Shown here: piece by piece, positions 1 to 7,438 of the stretch
Numbering within the stretch: the first letter of the stretch is position 1
Layout of the letters: each line of letters begins with the position of its first letter
From: Luteimonas viscosa
GTDB taxonomy: Bacteria > Pseudomonadota > Gammaproteobacteria > Xanthomonadales > Xanthomonadaceae
Assembly: GCF_008244685.1 (NCBI RefSeq)
Contig: NZ_VTFT01000001.1
Location: 1,529,248-1,593,247 of the forward strand
Reading direction: 5' to 3'
Length of the DNA stretch: 64,000 nt
The notes under the pieces: model-generated
What the model saw: only the letters and a program-made list of their open reading frames with translations
Told to the model about the DNA's origin: nothing
Databases searched by the model: none
Position numbers and translations under genes: made by a program

Positions 1-100
1 CGAGGACGCGATGGCGACCGAGAAGCTGGCCCAGGGCATCCGCAATTTCGCCGCCGACCAGCGCAAGCTCGAGGCGCAGCTGGCGGCGAAGCTCGGCTGA
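1..100 (+). CDS. tal: Transaldolase, C-terminal end (partial)
   Basis: Only the last 32 codons and the stop are inside the window. They read [16 protein letters not shown] followed by a Lys/Gln/Leu-rich tail, which matches from memory the conserved C-terminal helix of TalB-type transaldolases (E. coli has DPMAVDKLAEGIRKF at this place). Transaldolase moves a dihydroxyacetone unit from sedoheptulose-7-phosphate to glyceraldehyde-3-phosphate in the cytoplasmic pentose phosphate pathway. The active-site lysine lies outside the window. The same pathway is represented again by rpiA at 45.5 kb. A GC-rich palindrome about 110 bases downstream may help end the transcript. Confidence 0.85.
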   Translation, partial: EDAMATEKLAQGIRNFAADQRKLEAQLAAKLG

Positions 101-436
101 TCCCGGACCAGTGCACCAGCGCGCGGCAGCTGCAGTGCGCCATCGCCGCCACGCCGCTTCCTTGCGAGTCATGATACGGCGAGGCGTCGACCCACGAAGA
201 CCCGCCTGCTCCCTCTCCCGCTTGCGGGAGAGGGTCGGGGTGAGGGCCGGGACGCAGCGCGTTGCCTCCGCGTCTCCGGCACGCCTCCTCCGCCTGCGGC
301 ATCCGTCGACCGCAAGCGCTGGAACCGCCAAGCGCAACCCTTCGCCGCAGGAGTGCGAACAGCCCGCGACCGTATCGTGGCACCCGCTCGGCCGGGTCCA
401 CAGGATCTTGCGGCGTCCGTGCCTAGAATCGACCGC
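101..436. other. Intergenic region with palindromic repeat
   Basis: This stretch between tal and ndh has no credible gene; short frames in it lack ribosome sites and family resemblance. It contains the palindrome at 211-234 and presumably the ndh promoter, which I could not place with confidence. Confidence 0.6.
211..234. repeat. Intergenic palindrome (REP-like)
   Basis: Two perfect 11-base arms, CCCTCTCCCGC and GCGGGAGAGGG, are separated by TT and followed by GGGGTGAGGG. This form is a common dispersed intergenic repeat in Xanthomonadaceae (recalled, not searched). It has no T-run, so its role as a tal terminator is uncertain. A degraded relative with the same GGGTGAGGG tail appears near 46200-46230. 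Confidence 0.6.
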
Positions 437-1714
437 ATGACGCAACCGCTTCCCCACGTGGTCATCGTCGGCGGCGGCTTCGCGGGCCTCTGGGCCGCGC
501 GCGCGCTGCGCACCGCTCCGGTCCGCATCACCCTGCTCGATCGCGGCAACCACCACCTGTTCCAGCCCCTGCTCTACCAGGTGGCGACCGCGGGCCTGTC
601 CGCGCCCGACATCGCCGCGCCGCTGCGCCAGATCCTGCGCCGGCAGGAGAACGTGGAGGTGCGGATGGCGACCGTGTCGCGCATCGATGCGGACGCGCGC
701 CAGGTGGAAATCGAGGATGCCACCGGCGGACAGCGCCTGGATTTCGACTACCTGATGCTCGCCAGCGGCGTCACCCACGATTATTTCGGCAACGAGCAGT
801 GGGCCGCGCACGCGCCGGGCCTGAAGACGCTCGACGACGCGCTCGACCTGCGCCGCAAGCTGCTGCTCGCCTTCGAGCGCGCGGAGGCCGAGACCGATCC
901 CGACGAACGCGACGCCTGGCTGAGTTTCGCCATCATCGGCGGTGGTCCTACCGGGGTCGAACTGGCGGGCACGCTGTCGGAGATCGCGCGGCACACGCTC
1001 AGCGGCGAGTTCCGCAACATCGATCCGGCGCGGGCGCGGGTGCGGCTGGTGGAAGCCGGACCGCGCGTGCTGTCCTCGTTCCCGGACGACCTGTCGCGCA
1101 AGGCGCGCGCGCAACTCGAGAAGCTCGGCGTCGAGGTCCACACCGGCGTGCCGGTGGAGGAGATCACCGCCGAGGGCTACCGCCGTGGCGAGGAGTTCGT
1201 GCGCGCGCGGACCGTGGTCTGGGCCGCCGGCGTCGCGGCCTCGCCGCTGGCGCAATGCCTGGGCGTGCCGCTCGATCGCGCCGGGCGCGTGAAGGTGCAA
1301 CCGGATCTCTCGGTGCCGGGGCATCCCTGCATCTTCGTGGCCGGCGACCTGGCCGCGATCGACCGCGCCGACGGCAGGCCGGTGCCGGGCGTGGCGCCGG
1401 CCGCCAAGCAGATGGGCCGCCACGTCGCGCGCACGATCCTCGCCCGCCTGGACGGCCGCGAGGGCACGCATTTCCGCTACCGCGACTACGGCAACCTCGC
1501 CACCATCGGCCGCATGGCCGCCGTGGTCGACCTCGGCGCGTGGCGGTTCTCGGGGATGCTGGCCTGGTGGTTCTGGCTGCTGGCGCACCTGTTCTTCCTG
1601 GTCGGTTTCCGCAACCGCATCGTGGTGCTGCTCAACTGGTCGGTGGCGTACTGGACCCACCAGCGCGCGGCCCGGATCATCCTCGGCGGCGACGATCGTT
1701 CCGATACAAAGTAA
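437..1714 (+). CDS. ndh: Type II NADH dehydrogenase (NDH-2), FAD-dependent
   Basis: The 425-residue protein has two nucleotide-binding folds. An FAD motif VVIVGGGFAGLWAARAL lies at residues 9-25, and an NAD(P)H motif IIGGGPTGVELAGTL lies near residue 165. The FAD-contacting segment VAGDLAAI follows near residue 300. The C-terminus carries an amphipathic, Trp-rich hydrophobic segment near residues 373-392, typical of NDH-2 enzymes that sit on the inner face of the membrane and pass electrons from NADH to quinone without pumping protons. ATG at 437 is preferred over the in-frame upstream codon at 353, because similarity to the family begins with MTQPLPHVVIVGGG. A sulfide:quinone oxidoreductase is a less likely alternative; the catalytic cysteines of that family are not visible. 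Confidence 0.9.
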   Translation: MTQPLPHVVIVGGGFAGLWAARALRTAPVRITLLDRGNHHLFQPLLYQVATAGLSAPDIAAPLRQILRRQENVEVRMATVSRIDADARQVEIEDATGGQRLDFDYLMLASGVTHDYFGNEQWAAHAPGLKTLDDALDLRRKLLLAFERAEAETDPDERDAWLSFAIIGGGPTGVELAGTLSEIARHTLSGEFRNIDPARARVRLVEAGPRVLSSFPDDLSRKARAQLEKLGVEVHTGVPVEEITAEGYRRGEEFVRARTVVWAAGVAASPLAQCLGVPLDRAGRVKVQPDLSVPGHPCIFVAGDLAAIDRADGRPVPGVAPAAKQMGRHVARTILARLDGREGTHFRYRDYGNLATIGRMAAVVDLGAWRFSGMLAWWFWLLAHLFFLVGFRNRIVVLLNWSVAYWTHQRAARIILGGDDRSDTK

Positions 1715-1793
1715 CGATCCACACGCGTGAGCGTGCACGTCAGCGCGTGCCTTGCTTCGGCTAGGATGGCGCGTCCCCCGGAACGCCGCGCGC

Positions 1794-2603
1794 ATGACCG
1801 AGATCCCGCTGCAGAACCTGCTGATCGCGCTCGCGGTGACCACCGGCGCAGGACTGGCGACGGGGCTCGGCAGCCTGCTGGTCTTCGCCTCGAAGAAGCC
1901 CAATGCGCGGCTGCTGGCGTTCGGCCTGGCCTTCGCCGGCGGGGCGATGGTGTACGTGTCGCTCGCCGAGATCCTCAACAAGTCGGTCGCGTCGTACACG
2001 CTGGCCTACGGCGACCGCCTGGGATTCACCTGGGGCACGCTGTCGTTCCTCGCCGGCGTACTGCTGATCGTCACCATCGACCGGCTGGTGCCGAACCCGC
2101 ACGAACGGCTCGAGGTCGACGATCCCTACTTCCGCCAGCACAACCGCGACTACGTCAAGCGCGTCGGCCTGCTGACCGCGATCGCGATCACCGCGCACAA
2201 TTTCCCGGAAGGCCTGGCGACGTTCTTCGCCACGCTCGAGAATCCGGGCGTGGGCATGCCGCTGGCGTTCGCGATCGCGATCCACAACATCCCCGAAGGC
2301 ATCGCGATCGCGGTGCCGGTGTACTTCGCCACCCACAACAAGGCCTACGCCTTCATCGCCTGCCTGCTGTCCGGCCTGGCCGAGCCGATCGGCGCGATCA
2401 TCGGTTACGTGCTGCTGCGGCCGTACCTGTCGGACGCGGTGTTCGGCGGGGTGTTCGGCTTCATCGCCGGGGTGATGGTGTTCCTGGCGCTGGACGAACT
2501 GCTGCCCGCGGCCAAGCGCTACGCCAAGGGCCACGAGACGGTCTACGGCCTGGTCACCGGCATGGCCGCGCTGGCGATCAGCCTGGTGCTGTTCAAGTGG
2601 TGA
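1794..2603 (+). CDS. zupT: ZIP-family zinc/divalent metal transporter ZupT
   Basis: The 269-residue protein is almost entirely hydrophobic, with about eight predicted membrane helices. The two signature metal-site motifs of the ZIP family are present: HNFPEGLATF from about residue 135 and HNIPEGIAIAVP from about residue 164. N-terminal GAGLATGLGSLLVF and the length agree with bacterial ZupT, which imports zinc and other divalent metals across the inner membrane. ATG at 1794 is chosen because an upstream in-frame start at 1752 would add a charged stretch without similarity. The gene follows ndh in the same direction after 79 bases, but nothing suggests a functional link. No Zur or MntR-like operator was recognised upstream. 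Confidence 0.93.
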   Translation: MTEIPLQNLLIALAVTTGAGLATGLGSLLVFASKKPNARLLAFGLAFAGGAMVYVSLAEILNKSVASYTLAYGDRLGFTWGTLSFLAGVLLIVTIDRLVPNPHERLEVDDPYFRQHNRDYVKRVGLLTAIAITAHNFPEGLATFFATLENPGVGMPLAFAIAIHNIPEGIAIAVPVYFATHNKAYAFIACLLSGLAEPIGAIIGYVLLRPYLSDAVFGGVFGFIAGVMVFLALDELLPAAKRYAKGHETVYGLVTGMAALAISLVLFKW

Positions 2604-2749
2604 CGGCCGCCGGGGCCCGCTCCCCGGCCTGACGCGCACGTGCGAACCCGCCGGATCGAACGTCGCGGACGTCCGGTCCGGCCGGCTGCGACGACCGCGG
2701 CGCGTGCGCTGCCGATGCTGCCTCCATCCCGACCCGATGGAGCAAGCGC

Positions 2750-3448
2750 ATGCGGCTGCAAGCCACGACCCTGCTGGTGCGATCGACCCAGGCCCTGTTC
2801 TCGCTGGCGTGCGTGCTGGTGGCCGCCTACGCCTTCGTCTTCCTGCTCATGCCCGTGCGCGAGGGCGATCCGTTCGCGGCCCGCTTCGCCGTCGCCGGCT
2901 GGGACGTGCCCGCGCACTTCTTCGGCGCCGGGCTCGCGCTGCTGCTGGTGCCGGTCCAGCTGAGCCAGGGCATCCGCCGGCGGTGGCCGATGATCCACCG
3001 CGTCTGCGGCCGGGTGTCCGCGGTGGCGATCCTGGTCGGCGGCGTGTCCGGCCTGTCCATGGCCCAGGAGGCCCATGGCGGCTGGGTCAGCCGGGCGGGG
3101 TTTTCCGCGCTCGCGCTGCTGTGGCTCGGCATCACCGCGAACGGCATCCGGCTGGCGATCAGGCGCGACCTTCCCCGCCACCGCACCTGGATGGCCTACA
3201 GCATCGCCCTGACCACCGGTGCGATCACGTTCCGGGTGATGCTGGGCGTGGGCACGGGGGTGATGGAATGGCCGTTCACGCCCGTGTACGCGACGGTGTC
3301 CTGGGTGAGCTGGATGTTCAATCTGGCCGCGTGCTCGGGCTGGCTGGCCCTGTCGCGCCGTCGCCGTCCGGCGACTTGCCCCGCGCCGGTTCCGGTTCCG
3401 CATGCCGACGCCGGAAGGCGCTGGGCGTCTCGCCCACCAGCCGCTTGA
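2750..3448 (+). CDS. DUF2306 family integral membrane protein
   Basis: The 232-residue protein has about six to seven hydrophobic helices separated by short charged loops. The conserved elements PAHFFGAGLALLLVPVQL, RWPMIHRVCGRV, RHRTWMAYSIALTTGAITFR and a C-terminal membrane segment fit the DUF2306 family of uncharacterised membrane proteins. A GGAG ribosome site lies about 7 bases before the ATG. The C-terminal 40 residues are Arg/Pro-rich and lie in the region that overlaps the convergent AraC gene (131 bases shared, antisense). The function is unknown; the histidines in the helices would be compatible with a redox or haem role, but this is a guess. Confidence 0.8.
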   Translation: MRLQATTLLVRSTQALFSLACVLVAAYAFVFLLMPVREGDPFAARFAVAGWDVPAHFFGAGLALLLVPVQLSQGIRRRWPMIHRVCGRVSAVAILVGGVSGLSMAQEAHGGWVSRAGFSALALLWLGITANGIRLAIRRDLPRHRTWMAYSIALTTGAITFRVMLGVGTGVMEWPFTPVYATVSWVSWMFNLAACSGWLALSRRRRPATCPAPVPVPHADAGRRWASRPPAA

Positions 3449-4481
3449 ACGCGGTGTTGAACGTGGACTTGGAGGTGAATCCCGCGTCGTAGGCGAGCTC
3501 GAGGATCGCGCGCGATTCGGCCGGATCCGACAGGCTGGCGCGGACCGCCTCGATGCGATGGCGGTTCACGTACTCCCAGAAATTGCCGCCCAGCCGGCGG
3601 TTGATCACGGCCGACACCAGGTACTCGGGATAACCGCTGCGCCGTGCGAGCTGGGCGATCGTCAGCGCGGGTTCGCGGTACAGGCGCTCGCGCGCCATCA
3701 GCTCCGACAGCCGCGCCTCGACATCGTCGACGCGCGCGTCGCCGGCAAGGCCATCGCCGCCCGGCGACGGGTCCGGCGACGGATCCGCAACGGGATCGGT
3801 CTCCGCCGTCGTCGCCACGGGCGGCTGCGACAGGCTGAACCAGCCGATCACGCAGACCCAGGCCGCGACCGCACCGTAGATCAGGTAGTAGTCCAGGTAC
3901 GGCAGGCGCACCAGCCATTGCAGCAGCGCGATGCCCCAGATCACGAATTGCCCCGCCGCCAGGGCCGTGAGCCAGCGCAGCGACAGCCGGTCGGCGTCGG
4001 AGCGGTGCGCCTCCAGCCGACGGCGATACCGCGCGACGCAGCGCAGCGCCGCCGCCAGGTAGGCGAACGCCACCAGGTACAGCAGGGGATCGAACCACGG
4101 CGCATCCCACGACCCGGCCACCGGCAGCGGGGCGCCGCCGAGCCAGCGTCCGCCCGCCCACGCCAGCGCGAGGCCGAACCACGCGGCGTGGGCCAGGTCG
4201 CGCCAGCGCGGGGCCCGTCCCGTGGTCAGCACCCGCACATAGACGAAGAACATCGGCGCGTAGAACAGCGGCAGCAGCCGCGCGATCCGGTACGCATCGC
4301 CCAGGGCGGTGGTCGCGGACGCCATGTACCCGGCCTTGACGGCGAGATCCACCGCGATGACGCCCAGCCAGGCCGAAAGCACGCGGTTGGCGTGCGCGTT
4401 CGACCGGCTTCGCCAAAGCGCGGCTGCCAGCATCGCCGCCTGCGCGGCGCCGACCCAATACAGGATCACCCAGACTGTCAT
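3318..4481 (-). CDS. Membrane-anchored AraC-family transcriptional regulator
   Basis: The 387-residue protein starts with about seven membrane helices (residues 1-215), a soluble linker rich in Asp/Pro/Gly, and then a C-terminal AraC-type double helix-turn-helix (about 260-365). Recognisable pieces of the latter are LTIAQLARRSGYPEYLVSAV and ILELAYDAGFTSKSTFNTAF followed by RLVGETPSAFRRR. This architecture senses a signal at or in the membrane while binding DNA in the cytoplasm. The end of the gene overlaps the end of the convergent DUF2306 gene. The target is unknown; the DUF2306 gene or nearby genes are candidates only by position. The terminator of rpoH lies directly upstream, so it must have its own promoter around 4485-4535. 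Confidence 0.88.
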   Translation of the reverse strand: MTVWVILYWVGAAQAAMLAAALWRSRSNAHANRVLSAWLGVIAVDLAVKAGYMASATTALGDAYRIARLLPLFYAPMFFVYVRVLTTGRAPRWRDLAHAAWFGLALAWAGGRWLGGAPLPVAGSWDAPWFDPLLYLVAFAYLAAALRCVARYRRRLEAHRSDADRLSLRWLTALAAGQFVIWGIALLQWLVRLPYLDYYLIYGAVAAWVCVIGWFSLSQPPVATTAETDPVADPSPDPSPGGDGLAGDARVDDVEARLSELMARERLYREPALTIAQLARRSGYPEYLVSAVINRRLGGNFWEYVNRHRIEAVRASLSDPAESRAILELAYDAGFTSKSTFNTAFKRLVGETPSAFRRRHAEPEPARGKSPDGDGATGPASPSTRPD

Positions 4482-4538
4482 CGACCGCGGAGCCGGTGGC
4501 GGGGCCGTGCAGGATAATCGCGCGGACGCCGGAAACGG

Positions 4539-4565
4539 AAAAAGCCCGGCCGGAGCCGGGCTTTT
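4539..4565 (-). terminator. Rho-independent terminator of rpoH
   Basis: AAAAGCCCGGC and GCCGGGCTTTT form an 11-bp stem with a 4-base loop. Read on the minus strand, the stem ends in a run of T directly downstream of the rpoH stop. The symmetric A/T flanks could also act weakly in the other direction. Confidence 0.9.
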
Positions 4566-4587
4566 CCTGTTCTTCGCAGCGAGACGA

Positions 4588-5478
4588 TCAGGCCGCGAAC
4601 AGCGCCTTCATCTTCTTCAGGGCGTTGGCCTCGACCTGGCGGATGCGCTCGGCCGACACGCCGTACTCGTCGGCCAGTTCCTGCAGCGTGAGCTTGCTGT
4701 CCGGATCGAGCCAGCGACGCTTGATGATGTCGCGCGAACGCTCGTCCAGGCGCGCCAGCCCGGCGCGCAGCAGCTCCAGGCGGTTGTCGGCGCTGTCGCC
4801 GCGCTCGTAGGCCTGCGCCGGATCCTCGTCGTGCGCGATCAGGTACGCCGACGGCGACGGCGGCGCGTGCTCGTCGTCCTCGTCGGACGGCGCGTCGAAG
4901 CCGATGTCGCGACCCGACAGGCGCGACTCCATCTCCAGCACCTCGCGCTCGGACACGTTGAGGTCCTTCGCCACCGCGCTCACTTCCGCCGCGTTGAGCC
5001 AGCCCAGGCGGGTCTTGCTCTTGCGCAGGTTGAAGAACAGCTTGCGCTGGGCCTTGGTGGTCGCGACCTTGACGATGCGCCAGTTCTTGAGGATGAACTC
5101 GTGCATCTCGGCGCGGATCCAGTGCACCGCGAAGCTCACCAGGCGCACGCCGATGTCGGGGTCGAAGCGCTTGACCGCCTTCATCAGGCCGATGTTGCCT
5201 TCCTGGATCAGGTCGCCGAGCTGCAGGCCGTAGCCGCTGTAGCCACGGGCGACGTGCACCACGAAGCGCAGGTGCGAATGCACCAGCTCGCGCGCGGCGT
5301 CGAGGTCCTCTTCGTCGCGGAAACGGCGCGCCAGCGCCTGCTCGTCGTCGACCGAGAGCACGGGAATCTGGTGGACCGCACCGATGTAGGCTTCCAGCGA
5401 ACCGAGCGGAGTCAGCCCGGTGAAGGCGGGAACCGGCAGGTTGTTGGCAACGAGGGCTTGGGTCATGGGGGTCTTCAT
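4588..5478 (-). CDS. rpoH: RNA polymerase sigma-32 (heat shock) factor
   Basis: The 296-residue sigma-70-family protein matches RpoH. Region 2 reads [39 protein letters not shown] and [20 protein letters not shown]. The RpoH box-like stretch [14 protein letters not shown] follows. Region 4.2 is [32 protein letters not shown]. It directs core RNA polymerase to heat-shock promoters (chaperones, proteases) and is normally controlled by DnaK-dependent degradation and mRNA structure. Two in-frame ATGs compete, at 5478 and at 5463 (MTQALVANN). The family usually begins close to the second, and no strong ribosome site favours the first. The gene is monocistronic with its own terminator. Confidence 0.96.
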   Translation of the reverse strand: MKTPMTQALVANNLPVPAFTGLTPLGSLEAYIGAVHQIPVLSVDDEQALARRFRDEEDLDAARELVHSHLRFVVHVARGYSGYGLQLGDLIQEGNIGLMKAVKRFDPDIGVRLVSFAVHWIRAEMHEFILKNWRIVKVATTKAQRKLFFNLRKSKTRLGWLNAAEVSAVAKDLNVSEREVLEMESRLSGRDIGFDAPSDEDDEHAPPSPSAYLIAHDEDPAQAYERGDSADNRLELLRAGLARLDERSRDIIKRRWLDPDSKLTLQELADEYGVSAERIRQVEANALKKMKALFAA

Positions 5479-5785
5479 GGGAAAGGAGTCTAGCAGTCGG
5501 TACCTGTGACTGCTAAGGGCTCTGGAAGTTCCCAGCGTTGCATGAATGGAACAACGACAGGGGCGGCTGTCGATCGTTTCAGGAGCCGGCCTGGCGCTCC
5601 GGAGACATCTGGCCCCGCTCCTCGCCGTTGCCCGCCTGAATCCCGCTCGACCGCCTTATCGAACGTGCGACAGGCCGACCCGTTGACGCGAGCGACGCAC
5701 GCCGGCGGCCAGCCTCCCCGGCCCGGCACGCCGGCCCCCTCGGCGTCGGCCGGCCTGCCTGGCGTCGCAGCGCGTCGCGGACGCC
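5479..5785. other. Intergenic region upstream of rpoH
   Basis: No credible gene is present between the end of the surface operon and rpoH. It should hold the rpoH promoter(s). A weak GGAGC/GCTCC hairpin near 5583-5601 is the only candidate end structure for the surface operon; it has no T-run. Confidence 0.5.
5487..5516 (-). promoter_or_regulatory. Possible rpoH promoter
   Basis: On the minus strand TTAGCA (5516-5511) and TAGACT (5492-5487) are separated by 18 bases, each matching 4 of 6 consensus positions. Transcription would start within a few bases of the ATG at 5478, which would favour translation from the second ATG at 5463. A CAGTC...GACTG inverted repeat lies inside the spacer. Confidence 0.35.
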
Positions 5786-7438
5786 TCAGGGTTCCGGATC
5801 GGCCACCGTGCACTGGTATTCCAGCACCAGTTCGCCACCTTCGGGCAGTGCCGGGATCGTCAGCCCGGCGCCCTGGAGGTCCCCGACCGTGGCAGCGGCG
5901 GGGCACTGCGCACCGCCGCTGGCGCTGCAGGCCACGACCGAAGCCGGTGCGCAGTCGAGTCCGTCCACCGGCGGATCGGTGACGACCGCGCCATCGGCCG
6001 CGAACGGGCCAGCGTTGCCCACGGTCACGGTGTAGTCGACCACCTGCCCGACGCTGGCATTGGTCGGCGTCACCACCTTGTCCAGCGACACGTCCACCGC
6101 GAGTTCGAGCTCGACCGCGTGGTCCTCGGCTTCGCCGTCGGCCGCTTCGCCGGAGGGCGACTGCACCTCGGCGGCATCGGTCGCATAGCGCAGCCGCACG
6201 TAGCTGCTGCCGGGCGAGACGTCGGCGGGCACGATCCACGACAGGGCCGCGGCCCCGCCGCTGCACGCGGCCTGCGCGCGCTCGTCGGGGTCGAACGCGC
6301 CGTTGTGGTCGAAGTCGATCCAGCCCGCGACCGTGCCGGTGCCCACGCAGGCAATGCTGCGGTCGATCGGCTGCGCGGTCCCGGTGATGGCCAGCGTGTC
6401 CGACGTCCATGCGTCCTCTTCGGCGGAGCCTGCGCTGCCGCCGCTGTCGTCGCCATCGGCGTCGACGCCGGCCTGGGTGCCGGGCTCGCCGTCGGGACCG
6501 ATGCTGCCGAGGAAGCCGCTGTCGGGCGGTGCGAGCTGTCCGAGCTGGAAACCCGGGGTGTTGATGTCGATGGCGCCGGCGCCGGGCGCCAGCCCGTCGG
6601 GCTCGGCCACCAGCCCGCGCAGCAGGTGCGCGGCGTCGCCGTAGCTGCCCGGGGCATCGCCGAAGTCGGCGGACGGCGCCAGCAGCCCGATCGCGATCGC
6701 GGTATTGCCGCCACCGAGGATCTCGAACGCCATGGTGATCGACTCGCCGGGGCCGTAGGCCGCTTCGTCGAAGGTCAGGAAGGTCACGCCCGCCGGACTG
6801 GTCGTGCCGTTCTGCTCGCCGCCCGGGTTGCCGAAGCGGATCGCCTGCAGGCCGCCGCCCACGTCGTCCTTGCGCGCGTCGTAGCGGTTGCCGTTGCCGG
6901 TGTAGACCTCGACCACGTTCCAGGTGCCCGCGGCGGTGCCCTCCAGGTACTCGGTGGTCGTGTTCATCGACTCCGCGTCCGCCATCACCAGACCGGGGAT
7001 CCGGTACGGCAGGCCGCCCAGTGTCGCCTGGCACTCGACGGTGAAACCGTGGGTGCCTGTCCTGCCCATGATGCCGGTGATGAGCTGGTTGGCAGCGCCG
7101 GTGCCACCGATGTTGTACATGTCGTCGAGCGCGTCGCCGCTCCAGTCGCCGGGGCGATAGCTCTCGATGGTGCCGCTGATGCCGGACAGGCTGCACTCGA
7201 GGACCAGGTCCTGGTTCGCGGTCACCGGGATCGTGGCCGAGGTCGTGGCGCCGTCGGCCAGCGGGAGCCCCGCCGTGCCGTTTACGCCGCCGCCCCAGGT
7301 CAGCCACAGGACCTCGTTGCGGTACTGGCCACTGCCGCCGGTGGCATAGGCCGCGGCATGCGCCTGCGGCAGGTGCGCGGCGAACAGGCCGCCGGCCAGC
7401 AACAGCGTGCAGGCGTTGCGGAGGTTGCGAGTCTTCAT
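5786..7438 (-). CDS. Secreted GEVED/DUF11-domain protein (third gene of surface operon)
   Basis: The 550-residue protein has a clear Sec signal peptide (MKTRNLRNACTLLLAGG, then AHA). After it comes a CshA-like beta-rich N-terminal region with NQDLVLECSLSGISGTIESY and a long Gly/Asn-rich middle. A GEVED-type domain (SADFGDAPGSYGDAAH, AGWIDFDHNGAFDPDE, GEAEDHAVELEL) follows near residues 240-445. The C-terminal DUF11 domain (VVTPTNASVGQVVDYTVTV) starts near residue 450. Such modules occur in surface adhesins and S-layer-like proteins; no catalytic motif is visible. The start codon shares one base with the stop of the upstream barrel gene (TGATG), implying translational coupling. It ends abruptly after the DUF11 domain with no anchor or sorting tail, so it is probably released or held by its partners. 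Confidence 0.85.
   Translation of the reverse strand: MKTRNLRNACTLLLAGGLFAAHLPQAHAAAYATGGSGQYRNEVLWLTWGGGVNGTAGLPLADGATTSATIPVTANQDLVLECSLSGISGTIESYRPGDWSGDALDDMYNIGGTGAANQLITGIMGRTGTHGFTVECQATLGGLPYRIPGLVMADAESMNTTTEYLEGTAAGTWNVVEVYTGNGNRYDARKDDVGGGLQAIRFGNPGGEQNGTTSPAGVTFLTFDEAAYGPGESITMAFEILGGGNTAIAIGLLAPSADFGDAPGSYGDAAHLLRGLVAEPDGLAPGAGAIDINTPGFQLGQLAPPDSGFLGSIGPDGEPGTQAGVDADGDDSGGSAGSAEEDAWTSDTLAITGTAQPIDRSIACVGTGTVAGWIDFDHNGAFDPDERAQAACSGGAAALSWIVPADVSPGSSYVRLRYATDAAEVQSPSGEAADGEAEDHAVELELAVDVSLDKVVTPTNASVGQVVDYTVTVGNAGPFAADGAVVTDPPVDGLDCAPASVVACSASGGAQCPAAATVGDLQGAGLTIPALPEGGELVLEYQCTVADPEP

Noticed and set aside
5490-5786. Frameshift that would extend the GEVED/DUF11 protein past its stop at 5786
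   Set aside because: Continuations in the other two frames are Arg/Gly-rich and show no DUF11 or anchor sequence; the stop appears genuine.
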